In this document: positions 52,762 to 61,391 of the stretch, in pieces
Numbering within the stretch: the first letter of the stretch is position 1
Layout of the letters: every line of letters starts with the position of its first letter
NCBI GenBank assembly: GCA_036984305.1
Contig: BQWY01000001.1
Span: 434,001 to 498,000, forward strand
Direction of reading: 5' to 3'
DNA: 64,000 nt
Origin: Nitrospira sp.
GTDB lineage: Bacteria > Nitrospirota > Nitrospiria > Nitrospirales > Nitrospiraceae
Notes under the pieces: generated by a model
The model's input: only the letters and a program-made list of their open reading frames with translations
What the model was told of the DNA's origin: nothing
The model's database searches: none
Position numbers and translations under genes: made by a program

Positions 52762-55680
52762 TCATCGATCCTCGCTCACTAGCAGTGCAACCGGCAGGTC
52801 TTCGAAGATGCGTCCAACCGGTAGGGCGGAATGATCCTGCTCTGCGTGTGCCGTCAGTATAGCCCCAGTCAACACGTTACGGAACCGTCTCATTCCGTCC
52901 AGTTGAGGGAGGAGCAGTTGGGTATTCCCCCACACAGTCTCGCCCAGCGGCGGGGCGTGTGGGTCCGGGATCAGCTGCGTCAGTAGTCTCGGGATGACGG
53001 CGAGGGCGGACTGTCCGGCATGCGACCGAGCGAAGGCAAAGACGTGCTCGTGTTGTTCTCCTGAGGGCTCGAGAGGGATGTACGTGCCCTCTCGAAAGAG
53101 ATCCGCATGCGCGCGTCGACATCGCAGTCCCTCGGCCGTCACATACAGCTTGATACGGCCGTCGGCGCGCGTGCGCAATAACTCGCGGACGAGGTCGACA
53201 CGTCCGGGCGGAGTACCCACAGCGTTCCTCAACGTCCTGAGTGTGTCCATGCGTTCGGAGAAGTCAACCGGCCGCCGGTTGTCTGGATCGACCAAACTGA
53301 AGTCCCATAGTTCCGTACCTTGGTAAAAATCAGGAACGCCAGGGGCGGCAACTTTGAATAGGAGCTGAGACAGGGAATTGTACAGACCGTACTGTGCCAA
53401 GCGATCCTGGAACGGGAGAAAGTCGCTTAGAAACGGATCGGACTCGGTCCGGTCCAGGATGTTGGCCACGAATTGCGAGACGGCCTCTTCGTATTCACGG
53501 TTGGGACTGATCCAACTGGTGTGGAGCTTGGCCTCCTTCAGGGCCTTGATCATGTAACCCTGAATGCGGCCGATGAGTACGGCATACTGGTCTTCGCTCG
53601 GCCGTTCGAGCGGCCATGCTCCGAGAAGGGTTTGATACAAGAGATATTCATCCTGTGCACCGGGCACGGGTTCGTCGTCCACGATCGTCTTCCACCGCTT
53701 GTTGAGCTTCTTCCATCGAGACACACGCTCTTTCCACGGCTTCGGGACCTCGGACAATGCGTTCAGACGCGCACGGACGTCTTCGCTGCGCTTCGTGTCG
53801 TGCGTGGAGGTCGCAGACAACGCCGCCGGCCAACGTTCCTGTCGGGTCTTGAGTTGCTGGTGAACCAGAAACGGGGGGGTGCCGAACACATGAGGATCGC
53901 TCCCCACCTCATTCAACGAAATAAAGCGGTGGTAGCGATAGAATGCCGTGTCCTCCACGCCTTTGGCCGTCACCGGGCTGGTGGTCTGCTGGAACTTCGT
54001 GACGAAACGTAAGCGCTCACCGAGGGCCGGCTCGGCCGGGTCGACCGGCCGGAGGAGAAGATCCCGCACGAAATCAAAGACCTGCCGACTGACGGTCGGG
54101 TTGCGACGCTTCGCCCTCGTCACGGCCTGCCAGATGAACACGCGATCGCGATCCAACACGCCGAATTCTCCGCCCGTCATGTAGGTCCGGTAGACAGGAA
54201 AGCAGGCAATGATCTCTCGAATTGCGTGTGTCAAACTGTTGAGGGTAAAGTCGCGCGAGCGGCGATCCTGTTCGGAGAGTCGGTCGAGCTGATGCCCCAA
54301 CACGTTGAGCTCACTGGCCATCGACGATTCCATGATGAGCTGCTTGCACTGATAGCTCAATTCTTCAAACGACGACGCCTGCTTCGTGAACTGGGCGTAA
54401 ATCGAGTCGAACGCCCGCTCGTTGGCACGGGCGACGAATAACGAGTTCACGAGGGCTAGGAACTCGTAGCCCGACGTCCCGTACACGAGCCAGTTAGCGG
54501 GTAATTCCTCATTGACCCCCAGGATTTTCTCCACCACGACATACAGCGGCCGGTCGTGCGCTTGGGGCGACTCCGGCAGCGTGGAACGCGCCCACGCTTG
54601 CAGCTTCGACAGGTAATCCGCGGGATCGTACAAGCCGTCGACGTGGTCGATACGCAATCCGGTGACCGCGCCTTCCTTGAGGAGCCGAAACAGCAGTGCG
54701 TGGGATTCTTCGAACACCGCCGGGTCTTCCATCCGAATGGCCGCCAATTCGTTGATGTCGAAGAATCGCCGGTAGTTGATTTCTTCGGCGGCCACCCGCC
54801 AGTAGGCCAGGCGGTAGGCTTGGTCGTTCAGAATCTGATCCAACAGATCAAAGCTGTGAACATCGCCCCGATTCCCATTGATCAGCCGGACGTTCTCGTC
54901 GAGATGGTGCCGAATAGTCGGGCTGCCGTCGTAGAGAGCGGCCAGACGTGCCTTGATGATTTCCTTCTCGCGGTACCGTTCCTCGACGAGTTCGGGCGAG
55001 CGTTCCTGTCGGCTCGGGAGATGTCGAAGGGCCGTAATAATGCTCTGCAATTCCATCACGTGTGGGCTGTTCGCGCTTGCCTCTTGGAACAGTTCCTCTA
55101 GTCGATGTGCGAGGATCATCACGCTCGACTTGGGCGCAATCGGGAGGGAATGCTCGTAATAACGCACGATGAACGCGCCCCGCTCATAGGCCAATTCCAG
55201 TTCCTGGTTTTCCAGCACCACTCCGTAGTGATCGCCCAGGATGGGCAACAGAACTTTGTCCTTGAGATCCGCTTTGACCGGATCCCAGTCAATGTCGAAA
55301 AACGAGGCATACGGCGAACTGGGGCCGTTTTCGAGCATATCGCGCCACCACTCGTTGGTGGCCTGTGGCGTAATGCCCATATGGTTGGCGACCACGTCGA
55401 GAACTTGCCCCATGCCATGGCGACGGAGTGCGGCGACGAGTTCCTGGTAGTCTGCCTCGGAGCCCAGTTCGGGATTGAGACGTGTGGGGTCGACGACGTC
55501 ATAGCCGTGCATACTTCCCGGCACGGCCTTAAAATAAGGGGAGCAGTACAGGTCCGTGATTCCGAGCTCGTGAAGATACGGAATCAGCTGCGCGGCCGCT
55601 TTGAACGTGAAGCGGTGATTGAGTTGTACCCGGTACGTTGCCGTCGGGATAAACGGAGGCACTGCGCTGCCGGTCGACAT
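52762..55680 (-). CDS. treY: Maltooligosyltrehalose synthase
   Basis: TreY rearranges the reducing-end alpha-1,4 bond of glucan chains to alpha,alpha-1,1, giving maltooligosyltrehalose. The 972-residue GH13 enzyme starts TATYRVQLNHRFTF, has VLDVVANHMGI, the nucleophile Asp in LRIDHVDGLYDPADY, the acid/base Glu in VVVEKILGVNE, and the transition-state Asp in STHDTKRSEDVRARL. It is somewhat longer than the ~700-860-residue average for the family, in the middle region. AGGGAGGG precedes the ATG. TreZ, which normally releases trehalose from the product, is not encoded in this window. Confidence 0.92.
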   Translation of the reverse strand: MSTGSAVPPFIPTATYRVQLNHRFTFKAAAQLIPYLHELGITDLYCSPYFKAVPGSMHGYDVVDPTRLNPELGSEADYQELVAALRRHGMGQVLDVVANHMGITPQATNEWWRDMLENGPSSPYASFFDIDWDPVKADLKDKVLLPILGDHYGVVLENQELELAYERGAFIVRYYEHSLPIAPKSSVMILAHRLEELFQEASANSPHVMELQSIITALRHLPSRQERSPELVEERYREKEIIKARLAALYDGSPTIRHHLDENVRLINGNRGDVHSFDLLDQILNDQAYRLAYWRVAAEEINYRRFFDINELAAIRMEDPAVFEESHALLFRLLKEGAVTGLRIDHVDGLYDPADYLSKLQAWARSTLPESPQAHDRPLYVVVEKILGVNEELPANWLVYGTSGYEFLALVNSLFVARANERAFDSIYAQFTKQASSFEELSYQCKQLIMESSMASELNVLGHQLDRLSEQDRRSRDFTLNSLTHAIREIIACFPVYRTYMTGGEFGVLDRDRVFIWQAVTRAKRRNPTVSRQVFDFVRDLLLRPVDPAEPALGERLRFVTKFQQTTSPVTAKGVEDTAFYRYHRFISLNEVGSDPHVFGTPPFLVHQQLKTRQERWPAALSATSTHDTKRSEDVRARLNALSEVPKPWKERVSRWKKLNKRWKTIVDDEPVPGAQDEYLLYQTLLGAWPLERPSEDQYAVLIGRIQGYMIKALKEAKLHTSWISPNREYEEAVSQFVANILDRTESDPFLSDFLPFQDRLAQYGLYNSLSQLLFKVAAPGVPDFYQGTELWDFSLVDPDNRRPVDFSERMDTLRTLRNAVGTPPGRVDLVRELLRTRADGRIKLYVTAEGLRCRRAHADLFREGTYIPLEPSGEQHEHVFAFARSHAGQSALAVIPRLLTQLIPDPHAPPLGETVWGNTQLLLPQLDGMRRFRNVLTGAILTAHAEQDHSALPVGRIFEDLPVALLVSEDR

Positions 55681-55796
55681 GTCCCTCCCTTATGCACTCA
55701 AGTATGGCTTATCTCACCGCCGAGAGACTGCATGCCTCGCGGTTGTGGTCGCCGCACCCTCCACTCGAAATCTGATTCGAGTGTCAGCCGGTCCCC

Positions 55797-56450
55797 CTAT
55801 TCGTCGCCCAGACGCTGCAGGCTGCCCAGCTGAGTCAGCGGCGGGCGAAAGTAGCCACGCTTGGGCCTGTCCGTGCCGCCCCGCGTCGAATCGTCGCGCA
55901 ATTGGGGCTCGGGGGCGATCATGCGGGCCACCCACGCGATGTCGGTGTTCCGGTCGGAACGTTCCGACGCGAGTTGGATCAGCATGTCCTGTTGAGTCCG
56001 AATTTGCGACTGCAGCACCTGCACCTCCCAGCGCAATTGGTGCAGCGTCTCGATGAGCTCGTTCTCCGCCCGCCTCGTGGTAAGGGCCGTACGCTGCCGC
56101 CTGACCCGTCGTATGCGACCCCGCAGTCGACGGACGGTGCGAATCATGCCTCGTGTTCCCGCCTGGGCCACCCGAAAGGCGCCGGTTGTCCCAGCCGCGA
56201 CGCGTGGTCGAATCCAGCGAAGGGCCTCGTTCAATCGACGGCGCAGAACGTGCGCTGCCTTGGTGAGGCCGTCCCACAGAAAGGTCGCGAGCACCAGGAT
56301 CCCTCGGTTGACCCGAGCGAGGCGCTCACTGACCCCACGCCAGCGCTCTGCAAGCGGGATGAGTTCCGAGTTCACAGCCAACTGGGTGGCCCCCGCGATG
56401 CCGGTAAATGTGATCATTTTGATGGGTCGTGTCGAGCGTCGTGCATGCAT
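55797..56450 (-). CDS. Basic coiled-coil hypothetical protein
   Basis: A 217-residue protein, strongly basic in the middle (RRLRGRIRRVRRQRTALTTR), with a predicted coiled coil around residues 125-165 (ENELIETLHQLRWEVQVLQ). There is a hydrophobic patch near the N-terminus but no clear signal peptide. AAAGGAG lies about six bases before the ATG, so it is likely translated. No domain recognised. Its position between treY and glgC suggests relevance to glucan storage or nucleic-acid/polysaccharide binding, but nothing direct supports this. Confidence 0.55.
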   Translation of the reverse strand: MHARRSTRPIKMITFTGIAGATQLAVNSELIPLAERWRGVSERLARVNRGILVLATFLWDGLTKAAHVLRRRLNEALRWIRPRVAAGTTGAFRVAQAGTRGMIRTVRRLRGRIRRVRRQRTALTTRRAENELIETLHQLRWEVQVLQSQIRTQQDMLIQLASERSDRNTDIAWVARMIAPEPQLRDDSTRGGTDRPKRGYFRPPLTQLGSLQRLGDE

Positions 56451-56469
56451 GAGCGACTCCTTTCTGGCA

Positions 56470-57711
56470 CTACCGCTTTCCGCCTGGAGGCAGTCCTCGC
56501 CGTTGCCGTGGGAGGACCACCAAACCGGAAGGGGTCGTGCGGGGCCATTGCTTGTCGTGTTTCCCGCCTAGGCCCAACTCCGTGGCTTCGGGGATGACGT
56601 TGAAGCGATCCACAATGACCCGCCGAAGACGGGCTTTCGATCCAATACGTGCATTATCCAGAATGACGCATTCCTCAATTTCGGCACCGTGGTCGATCTG
56701 CACATTGCGTCCGATGACCGATCGGCGAATCTTTGCGTCGACGATCATACTGCCTTGGCCGACGATCGCGTCCTCAAGAGTCGCCCGTGCAAAGCTCGCG
56801 ATGGGACCGTCAAACGTGTCGCTGAGGATGGGCCAATGATCGTTGCGCAAGTCCAAGAGCGGGGTCGGCCCCAGCATGTCCATGTGGGCTTGCCAGTAGG
56901 CCTCGAGCGTGCCGACGTCGCGCCAATAGCCGCGTTCCTCATAGGGTTTGAGGCCGGGCACGACGTTCTCGCTGAAATTGTAGGCGACCAACCGATGCTT
57001 CTTGAGGAGGCGTGGGAGAATGTCGCGGCCGAAGTCGTGTGAACCCGGACGTGCGGCATCCTCCTCCAAGACCTTCACCAAGAGGTCCGTTTCGAATACG
57101 TAATTCCCCATCGACGAATAGGCGTGTTCCGGGTCGTGGGGCATTGGCTTGGGGTGCTTCGGCTTTTCCTGGAATCCAACAATCTGACCAGCGGAGTCGG
57201 CCTCGATGATCCCGAAGCCCGTGGCGGCATGAAGTGGAACGGGGAGCGCGGCGACGGTGACGTGGGCCTGATGGTCTCGATGATGTTCGACCATTTGATT
57301 GATGTCCATGCGGTAGATGTGATCGGCGCCGAACACCGCCACCAGGTCGGGCGCAAAGTCGTGGATCAGGTTGAGGTTGTGATACACCGCATCCGCCGTC
57401 CCTTCGTACCAGCCGCCCCGCGCCTTCATCTGAGGCGGTACGACCGTAATGAAGTGCTGCTTGATACGTCCCCCGATCCGCCATGCTCGACGGAGGTGCT
57501 CGATAAGTGATTGCGACCGGTATTGCACCAGGACGTACATCGCAAGGATGTCTGAATTCAGAAAATTGCTGAGCACAAAGTCGACGATGCGATATTTCCC
57601 TCCGAACGGCACGGCGGGCTTGCTCCGCTGTTCGGTTAGCGGCATCAGTCGTTCGCCTTTCCCTCCGGCCATGATCATGGCCAGCACTCGAGGTTTTCTC
57701 CTGTCGGTCAC
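56470..57711 (-). CDS. glgC: Glucose-1-phosphate adenylyltransferase
   Basis: GlgC makes ADP-glucose from glucose-1-phosphate and ATP. The 413-residue protein has the nucleotide-binding start MAGGKGERLMPLTEQRSKPA, PFGGKYRIVDFVLSNF, the substrate region GTADAVYHN, the catalytic-site GADHIYRMD and EKPK, and the C-terminal left-handed helix hexapeptides (IDHGAEIEECVILDNARIG). The GTG at 57711 has AAAGGAA upstream and begins close to the conserved start. No GlgA is nearby, so the ADP-glucose may feed TreT. It follows TetR, CBM48 and other genes of the cluster on the minus strand. Confidence 0.9.
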   Translation of the reverse strand: MTDRRKPRVLAMIMAGGKGERLMPLTEQRSKPAVPFGGKYRIVDFVLSNFLNSDILAMYVLVQYRSQSLIEHLRRAWRIGGRIKQHFITVVPPQMKARGGWYEGTADAVYHNLNLIHDFAPDLVAVFGADHIYRMDINQMVEHHRDHQAHVTVAALPVPLHAATGFGIIEADSAGQIVGFQEKPKHPKPMPHDPEHAYSSMGNYVFETDLLVKVLEEDAARPGSHDFGRDILPRLLKKHRLVAYNFSENVVPGLKPYEERGYWRDVGTLEAYWQAHMDMLGPTPLLDLRNDHWPILSDTFDGPIASFARATLEDAIVGQGSMIVDAKIRRSVIGRNVQIDHGAEIEECVILDNARIGSKARLRRVIVDRFNVIPEATELGLGGKHDKQWPRTTPSGLVVLPRQRRGLPPGGKR

Positions 57712-57802
57712 CGGTTCCCATTCCTTTCGTGCGGGTCGCACGTGGAGGCGCCGCGGTGCCCTTGGCAGAGCCCGCCCCTGTATCCTTTGCCAGCCGCCCC
57801 GT

Positions 57803-58456
57803 TCACGACCGGCCTCCGTTCCCCAGTTTGACGAATCCGTGGAGGCTTCGCTCCAATTCCCTGACAAACGAATCGCGTCGTCGCGACACCGCCTCATACC
57901 CGTCGAACAGCACGTGATAGGTCAGCAATCCAGACGTATAGGCGGCCACGGCCGTGGCGAGCTCGCGCGGGGTATGAGGGCCCCCCGACGCGAGCGCCGG
58001 CTTGAGCAAGAGAGCCAGCCGGCGAAGATGGCTATCGTAGACCTCTCTCAGGTTCTTGGAGGCTCCGAGTTGCAGTTGCATCAATCCTCTGACTTGATGA
58101 AAGAGCAACAAGAAGTCTGGATGCCGGAGAAAAAAATCCACGCGCGCGCCGATCACCGCATTCAGGAGCTTGGCGGGGGAAGAGGCGGATCGAACCGTTT
58201 GCTCCGTTTCGTATAGCAGCTCGGCGAGTCCTTCATCGAGGAGAGTGTGGATGATCGCCTCCTTCGAGTCGAAATACTTGTAGAACGTGCCCTTTCCGAG
58301 GTCGGCCAATTCTGTGATGTCTTCCACCTTGGCCCAGTAAATTCCTTTCTCCGAAAATAATTGACGCGCCACTTGCAACAGCGTCCGCTTGGTCTTTTCC
58401 TTGCGCCGCTCCACGCGAGACCGTGGGACGTCAGCGCGGGCCGCCATGTTCAACAT
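57803..58456 (-). CDS. TetR-family transcriptional regulator
   Basis: A 217-residue TetR-type repressor. The DNA-binding domain is RTLLQVARQLFSEKG and DITELADLGKGTFYKYFDSKE, with the recognition helix in GKGTFYKYF. The C-terminal ligand domain is helical. AGGAG lies about seven bases before the ATG at 58456; an alternative ATG is at 58447. It overlaps the end of the CBM48 gene by 26 bases, so it is in the same transcript, and glgC follows downstream. A likely local controller of the glucan/trehalose genes, although its ligand and operator are unknown. Confidence 0.86.
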   Translation of the reverse strand: MLNMAARADVPRSRVERRKEKTKRTLLQVARQLFSEKGIYWAKVEDITELADLGKGTFYKYFDSKEAIIHTLLDEGLAELLYETEQTVRSASSPAKLLNAVIGARVDFFLRHPDFLLLFHQVRGLMQLQLGASKNLREVYDSHLRRLALLLKPALASGGPHTPRELATAVAAYTSGLLTYHVLFDGYEAVSRRRDSFVRELERSLHGFVKLGNGGRS

Positions 58457-58820
58457 GTTGTTCTCCTGGTGTGGGCTCGCTGCCATGGACTGGGTCTGTG
58501 CGCACGCCGACGCTGCGAACCGAGTTGAACGTCCCGTGTTCGTTTGGGACACGATGGAGATTGACAGGATCCTCTTCCCACCGTTGGCCATTGATGACGA
58601 ATTTGTATTGATACGTGCCGGGATCCAGCCGCAAGGTTCCCTTCCACATCCCGCCGGCATCGCGTTTCAGCGGACGGGCCCGTGGATCCCAATGGTTGAA
58701 TTCGCCCACCAACGCGACAACGGTCGCTTCAGGATCAAAGTATTCGAATATCACCGATGTCTTCGTCGACGCTCTCTTGGGAGCACGTGACGGCGACGGC
58801 TTGCGCGTCTTTCCCTTCAT
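58431..58820 (-). CDS. Stand-alone CBM48/AMPK-type glycogen-binding protein
   Basis: A 129-residue cytoplasmic protein that is essentially one carbohydrate-binding module of the CBM48 (AMPK-beta/isoamylase N-domain) type. After a basic, Ser/Lys-rich N-terminus come FEYFDPEATVVALVGEFNHW, WKGTLRLDPGTYQYKFVI and NGQRWEEDP, the alpha-glucan-binding loop region with the conserved Trp residues. No catalytic domain follows. AGGGAGGA precedes the ATG. It overlaps the TetR start, so the two genes are transcribed together. A small glycogen-targeting or sensing protein beside glgC, treY and glgE is an attractive inference. Confidence 0.8.
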   Translation of the reverse strand: MKGKTRKPSPSRAPKRASTKTSVIFEYFDPEATVVALVGEFNHWDPRARPLKRDAGGMWKGTLRLDPGTYQYKFVINGQRWEEDPVNLHRVPNEHGTFNSVRSVGVRTDPVHGSEPTPGEQHVEHGGPR

Positions 58821-58852
58821 GCCATCCTCCCTTACTGCGTCGTATGCATCAT

Positions 58853-59035
58853 TTAGCCGACGATCACATACATGAGACCAAGGCCGACCAGAAGTCCTAG
58901 GGTGACCAGAGCCGCTCCCCACACGTAATCTCGTATGGACGACTCCTCTCCGGAACCGAGCCTCCACAGACGCTTGGCTCTGCGGGGATGCGGCACGTCT
59001 GGCTCCTCCCTTCCATCTGGTTTCATCGTCGGCAT
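58853..59035 (-). CDS. Small single-span membrane protein
   Basis: A 60-residue protein: a charged N-terminal half (KPDGREEPDVPHPRRAKR) and a C-terminal membrane helix (GAALVTLGLLVGLGLMYVIV). The topology suggests a tail-anchored small membrane protein. Ribosome-site evidence is weak. It lies upstream of the CBM48 gene on the same strand. Function unknown. Confidence 0.45.
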   Translation of the reverse strand: MPTMKPDGREEPDVPHPRRAKRLWRLGSGEESSIRDYVWGAALVTLGLLVGLGLMYVIVG

Positions 59036-59080
59036 CTGTGCCGGGGAACCGGCAATGCCATTGTTGGCCAGCGAGGGTTC

Positions 59081-60043
59081 TTATGCAACTCCCACCTGCT
59101 GCAAGGGAAACAACGGAACCTTACCGATGTAACGAAGACTGTCGACGATGCGTTCGGGCGATTGCCAATCGCTCCAGTGGACCTCCGGCACGTCCAATGC
59201 CGCTAATCGGTGAGGGAGATGCTCGAGGATGTCCGTCGAGAAATTTCTGACCGGCATGTTGTCGTAGAGAGTTGAGAGCACACGAGACTCGCGTGCCGAT
59301 CCGATTGCCGGCTGGAACGTTTCGAACAATCGGACCATCGACGGAAGAATCTTATACCCCACGGCCCACAGTAGGTCCACCCTGGCTACGATCACCATGG
59401 TGTTCCAAAGCAAGTCGTCGCCGGCCAGCACCTGGGGCGCCTGAAGGCTGGGTTGCTCAATGAAGCGGCCGACTGTCCACAAGGCATGTGCCCCATAGAC
59501 GCCGAGTCGGCGATCGAGCCGGATGTGCCGGTAGTCCAGCCGCTGGCCACGGGGACGCACGCCCATGACGATGATCCGATCCTTGAGCACGTCGACTGCC
59601 CACACGGCATGTCGAAGGGCTTGTACAAACTCGGTCTCTGGATAGATGAAGTGGTCGGCCGGATAGATGACCACCGTCGCCGATGGGTCGGCGGCCCGCA
59701 CGTACGTCAAGGGAAGGTAAATGCCGGGCGCCGTGTCGCAATTTCGTGGTTGGACGACGACGCGACCGCTGCGACTTCTCAACTGCTCGGCCGCGTCGCA
59801 ATGGGTCGTGTCGACGACCGTGATACGGTGTTCCGGCGAAGCAAGCCGATCGGCGCGATCGATCGTGTGCTGAAGCATCGATCGGGTTCCCGTGAAGGTA
59901 CAATATTGCTTGGGTCTTTCCCGACCCAGCCACTGTGCCACCATCGGAGCGAGATGCCGTCCGTTTCCTCCAGACAGCACAATCGACCAGAGACGCGGGT
60001 ACTCCCCTCCTCGAGACGTTCCATCCGTTCTCATGCCCGTCAT
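59081..60043 (-). CDS. Sugar-phosphate nucleotidyltransferase, ManC-like
   Basis: A 320-residue GT-A nucleotidyltransferase resembling mannose-1-phosphate guanylyltransferase: SIVLSGGNGRHLAPMV at the N-terminus, ERPKQYCTFTGTRSMLQHT, QPRNCDTAPGIYLPL, and the metal-binding IYPADHFIYPE. The canonical GGxGTRLxPLS is altered to GGNGRHLAPMV, so the Arg and Leu positions differ. It lacks the cupin domain of bifunctional ManC. GGGAGGA precedes the ATG at 60043. A related family seems widespread in Nitrospira-like genomes. The actual nucleotide and sugar are unknown. Confidence 0.75.
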   Translation of the reverse strand: MTGMRTDGTSRGGEYPRLWSIVLSGGNGRHLAPMVAQWLGRERPKQYCTFTGTRSMLQHTIDRADRLASPEHRITVVDTTHCDAAEQLRSRSGRVVVQPRNCDTAPGIYLPLTYVRAADPSATVVIYPADHFIYPETEFVQALRHAVWAVDVLKDRIIVMGVRPRGQRLDYRHIRLDRRLGVYGAHALWTVGRFIEQPSLQAPQVLAGDDLLWNTMVIVARVDLLWAVGYKILPSMVRLFETFQPAIGSARESRVLSTLYDNMPVRNFSTDILEHLPHRLAALDVPEVHWSDWQSPERIVDSLRYIGKVPLFPLQQVGVA

Positions 60044-60164
60044 GATGGAGTCCTCCCTTGTCTGTTCGGGGGCGCCTGAATTCCACGCACGGCCTGTCTC
60101 TCGCAAACGGCCCCGGTGACCTCGACAGATCCGGGAAGCCGGGCTGGTCGTCCAACCCCGGACC

Positions 60165-60431
60165 CTAAGCAGATGGAGGCCGTGGGTCGTGCGGCGTGGG
60201 ATCCGGCACCTGAGAGACGTCCGACGACGCGTTGGGGTCGGACGCAGCTTGTCCGGCGACGTGCGGTGGTGGGCTGCCCTCGACAGGCTCCGGTTCGTGT
60301 ACCGATTTTTTGAACCCCTTGATCGCCTTTCCGAGTCCCTCGCCGAGTTGCGGCAATTTGCCCGCCCCAAAAATGATCATCACAATGACCAAGATCAGCA
60401 CGAGTTCCATCATTCCAAATGAACCGAACAT
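60165..60431 (-). CDS. tatA: Twin-arginine translocase subunit TatA
   Basis: An 88-residue TatA/E-type protein: short periplasmic N-terminus MFGSFGMME, a membrane helix ([19 protein letters not shown]) with the conserved FGxxKLP hinge, the amphipathic helix [15 protein letters not shown], and a Pro/Asp-rich tail. GGGAGGAGG precedes the ATG. TatA forms the pore-like part of the Tat pathway that exports folded proteins; TatC and TatB are not present here. Probably one of several TatA paralogues in the genome. Confidence 0.88.
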   Translation of the reverse strand: MFGSFGMMELVLILVIVMIIFGAGKLPQLGEGLGKAIKGFKKSVHEPEPVEGSPPPHVAGQAASDPNASSDVSQVPDPTPHDPRPPSA

Positions 60432-60506
60432 GGCGCCTCCTCCCCGCCCTCTGCGGGTCGTTCTTCACCTCCCTTTCGCCGGTACGGAACAGACGGTCCG
60501 CTGTTT

Positions 60507-60722
60507 TCACGCCGCCGCCAATCGTTCCCATATACGACGGTCCCGCGTGCGTCCTCGGTACGGGGCGGTGGGAGGAATCGACCGGTGGTTCATGACCACG
60601 GGATCGACCACTTCCCCACAGTTCACACACCGCCACACTCCGAATGCAATCTGCCCGGTATCATCCCTCAAGTCCATACAGGTGTCCTTGATCATGCACC
60701 CCTGGCATCGTTGGCAACGCAT
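60507..60722 (-). CDS. Small zinc-ribbon protein
   Basis: A ~71-residue protein with two CxxC knuckles (CQRCQGCM near the N-terminus and CVNCGE near residue 35), the layout of a zinc ribbon. The stretch between contains DLRDDTGQIAFGVWR. AAGGAAAGG lies upstream; a GTG two codons earlier (60728) is an alternative start. Similar Cys-rich 70-residue proteins beginning MRCxRCxG appear to be common in this kind of genome; function unknown, possibly nucleic-acid or stress-related. Confidence 0.62.
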   Translation of the reverse strand: MRCQRCQGCMIKDTCMDLRDDTGQIAFGVWRCVNCGEVVDPVVMNHRSIPPTAPYRGRTRDRRIWERLAAA

Positions 60723-60792
60723 ACTCACCTGCCTTTCCTTTGCTATTGACGTTTGGTCGACGTCGCACCCTGTCTCCTAGTGAGAGAGGACG

Positions 60793-61032
60793 CTACACTG
60801 AGATCTTTCGGCCACGTTCAATTACCCGATGCACGGCGTCCGTCGTATCCTCTGCCAGTTCCGTGGCACGTTCCTTGACATCCTCATACATGTCTTCGGC
60901 ATAGTTGGCTAACCGGCGACGGGTACGGGGTCCGGACTGCGGTGTCAGGAGCACGCCGGCCGCCCCTCCAACAACCAATCCGACCGCAAAAGATAGAATT
61001 CCTGTCATGATCGCATCCCGACCGTTTGTCAT
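60793..61032 (-). CDS. YtxH-domain protein, small
   Basis: A 79-residue protein with a Gly/Val-rich membrane helix (GILSFAVGLVVGGAAGVLL), the conserved TPQSGPRTRRRLA and an amphipathic helical tail (MYEDVKERATELAEDTTD). It is a shorter version of the YtxH protein downstream at 52145. A strong AAGGAGGTG precedes the ATG and a promoter-like pair lies about 130 bases upstream. Probably stress-related; it appears to be the first gene of this minus-strand cluster. Confidence 0.75.
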   Translation of the reverse strand: MTNGRDAIMTGILSFAVGLVVGGAAGVLLTPQSGPRTRRRLANYAEDMYEDVKERATELAEDTTDAVHRVIERGRKISV

Positions 61033-61391
61033 GTCGCACCTCCTTTTTATCGAGCCAGGTTAAATCTGAGTCTGCTGTCGTGCCGCCGCTTTTGCACCCC
61101 GGGATAAGCCGGTGAATCCCATATATGACCAGATCGCCATAAGTGACCAGGTAGTCATGTTATGAAGTTCGGCTGTGTGCTGTCAAGCCTCTCTATCAAA
61201 AACTTTGTGAGAAACGGATCCGTACCGGACCTGGAGCGAGCCAGAGAAGGATCGCTGGACCCATATCTGATATGATGCGGGCGGAGACCAGGCGTGGGCG
61301 CGAGCGCGCTCTCCGAAACTTGGGCGCCCATACACGCGTAAGCGGTCTCCTAAAATCGTTTGCGCACAGCAGGATGTACCCAGTAAGACCC
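61033..61391. other. Divergent intergenic region
   Basis: About 360 bases between the YtxH gene (minus) and the TPR gene (plus), holding the promoter of the former at 61157-61186 and presumably that of the latter. TGACCAG occurs twice (around 61126 and 61144), the second as part of TGACCAGGTAGTCA, a short inverted repeat that might be an operator. No gene or terminator seen. Confidence 0.5.
61157..61186 (-). promoter_or_regulatory. Sigma70-like promoter for the YtxH gene and cluster
   Basis: On the minus strand: consensus TTGACA (61186-61181), an 18-base spacer, TAACAT (61162-61157). The transcript would start near 61150, giving a leader of about 120 bases before the ATG at 61032. Confidence 0.5.
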
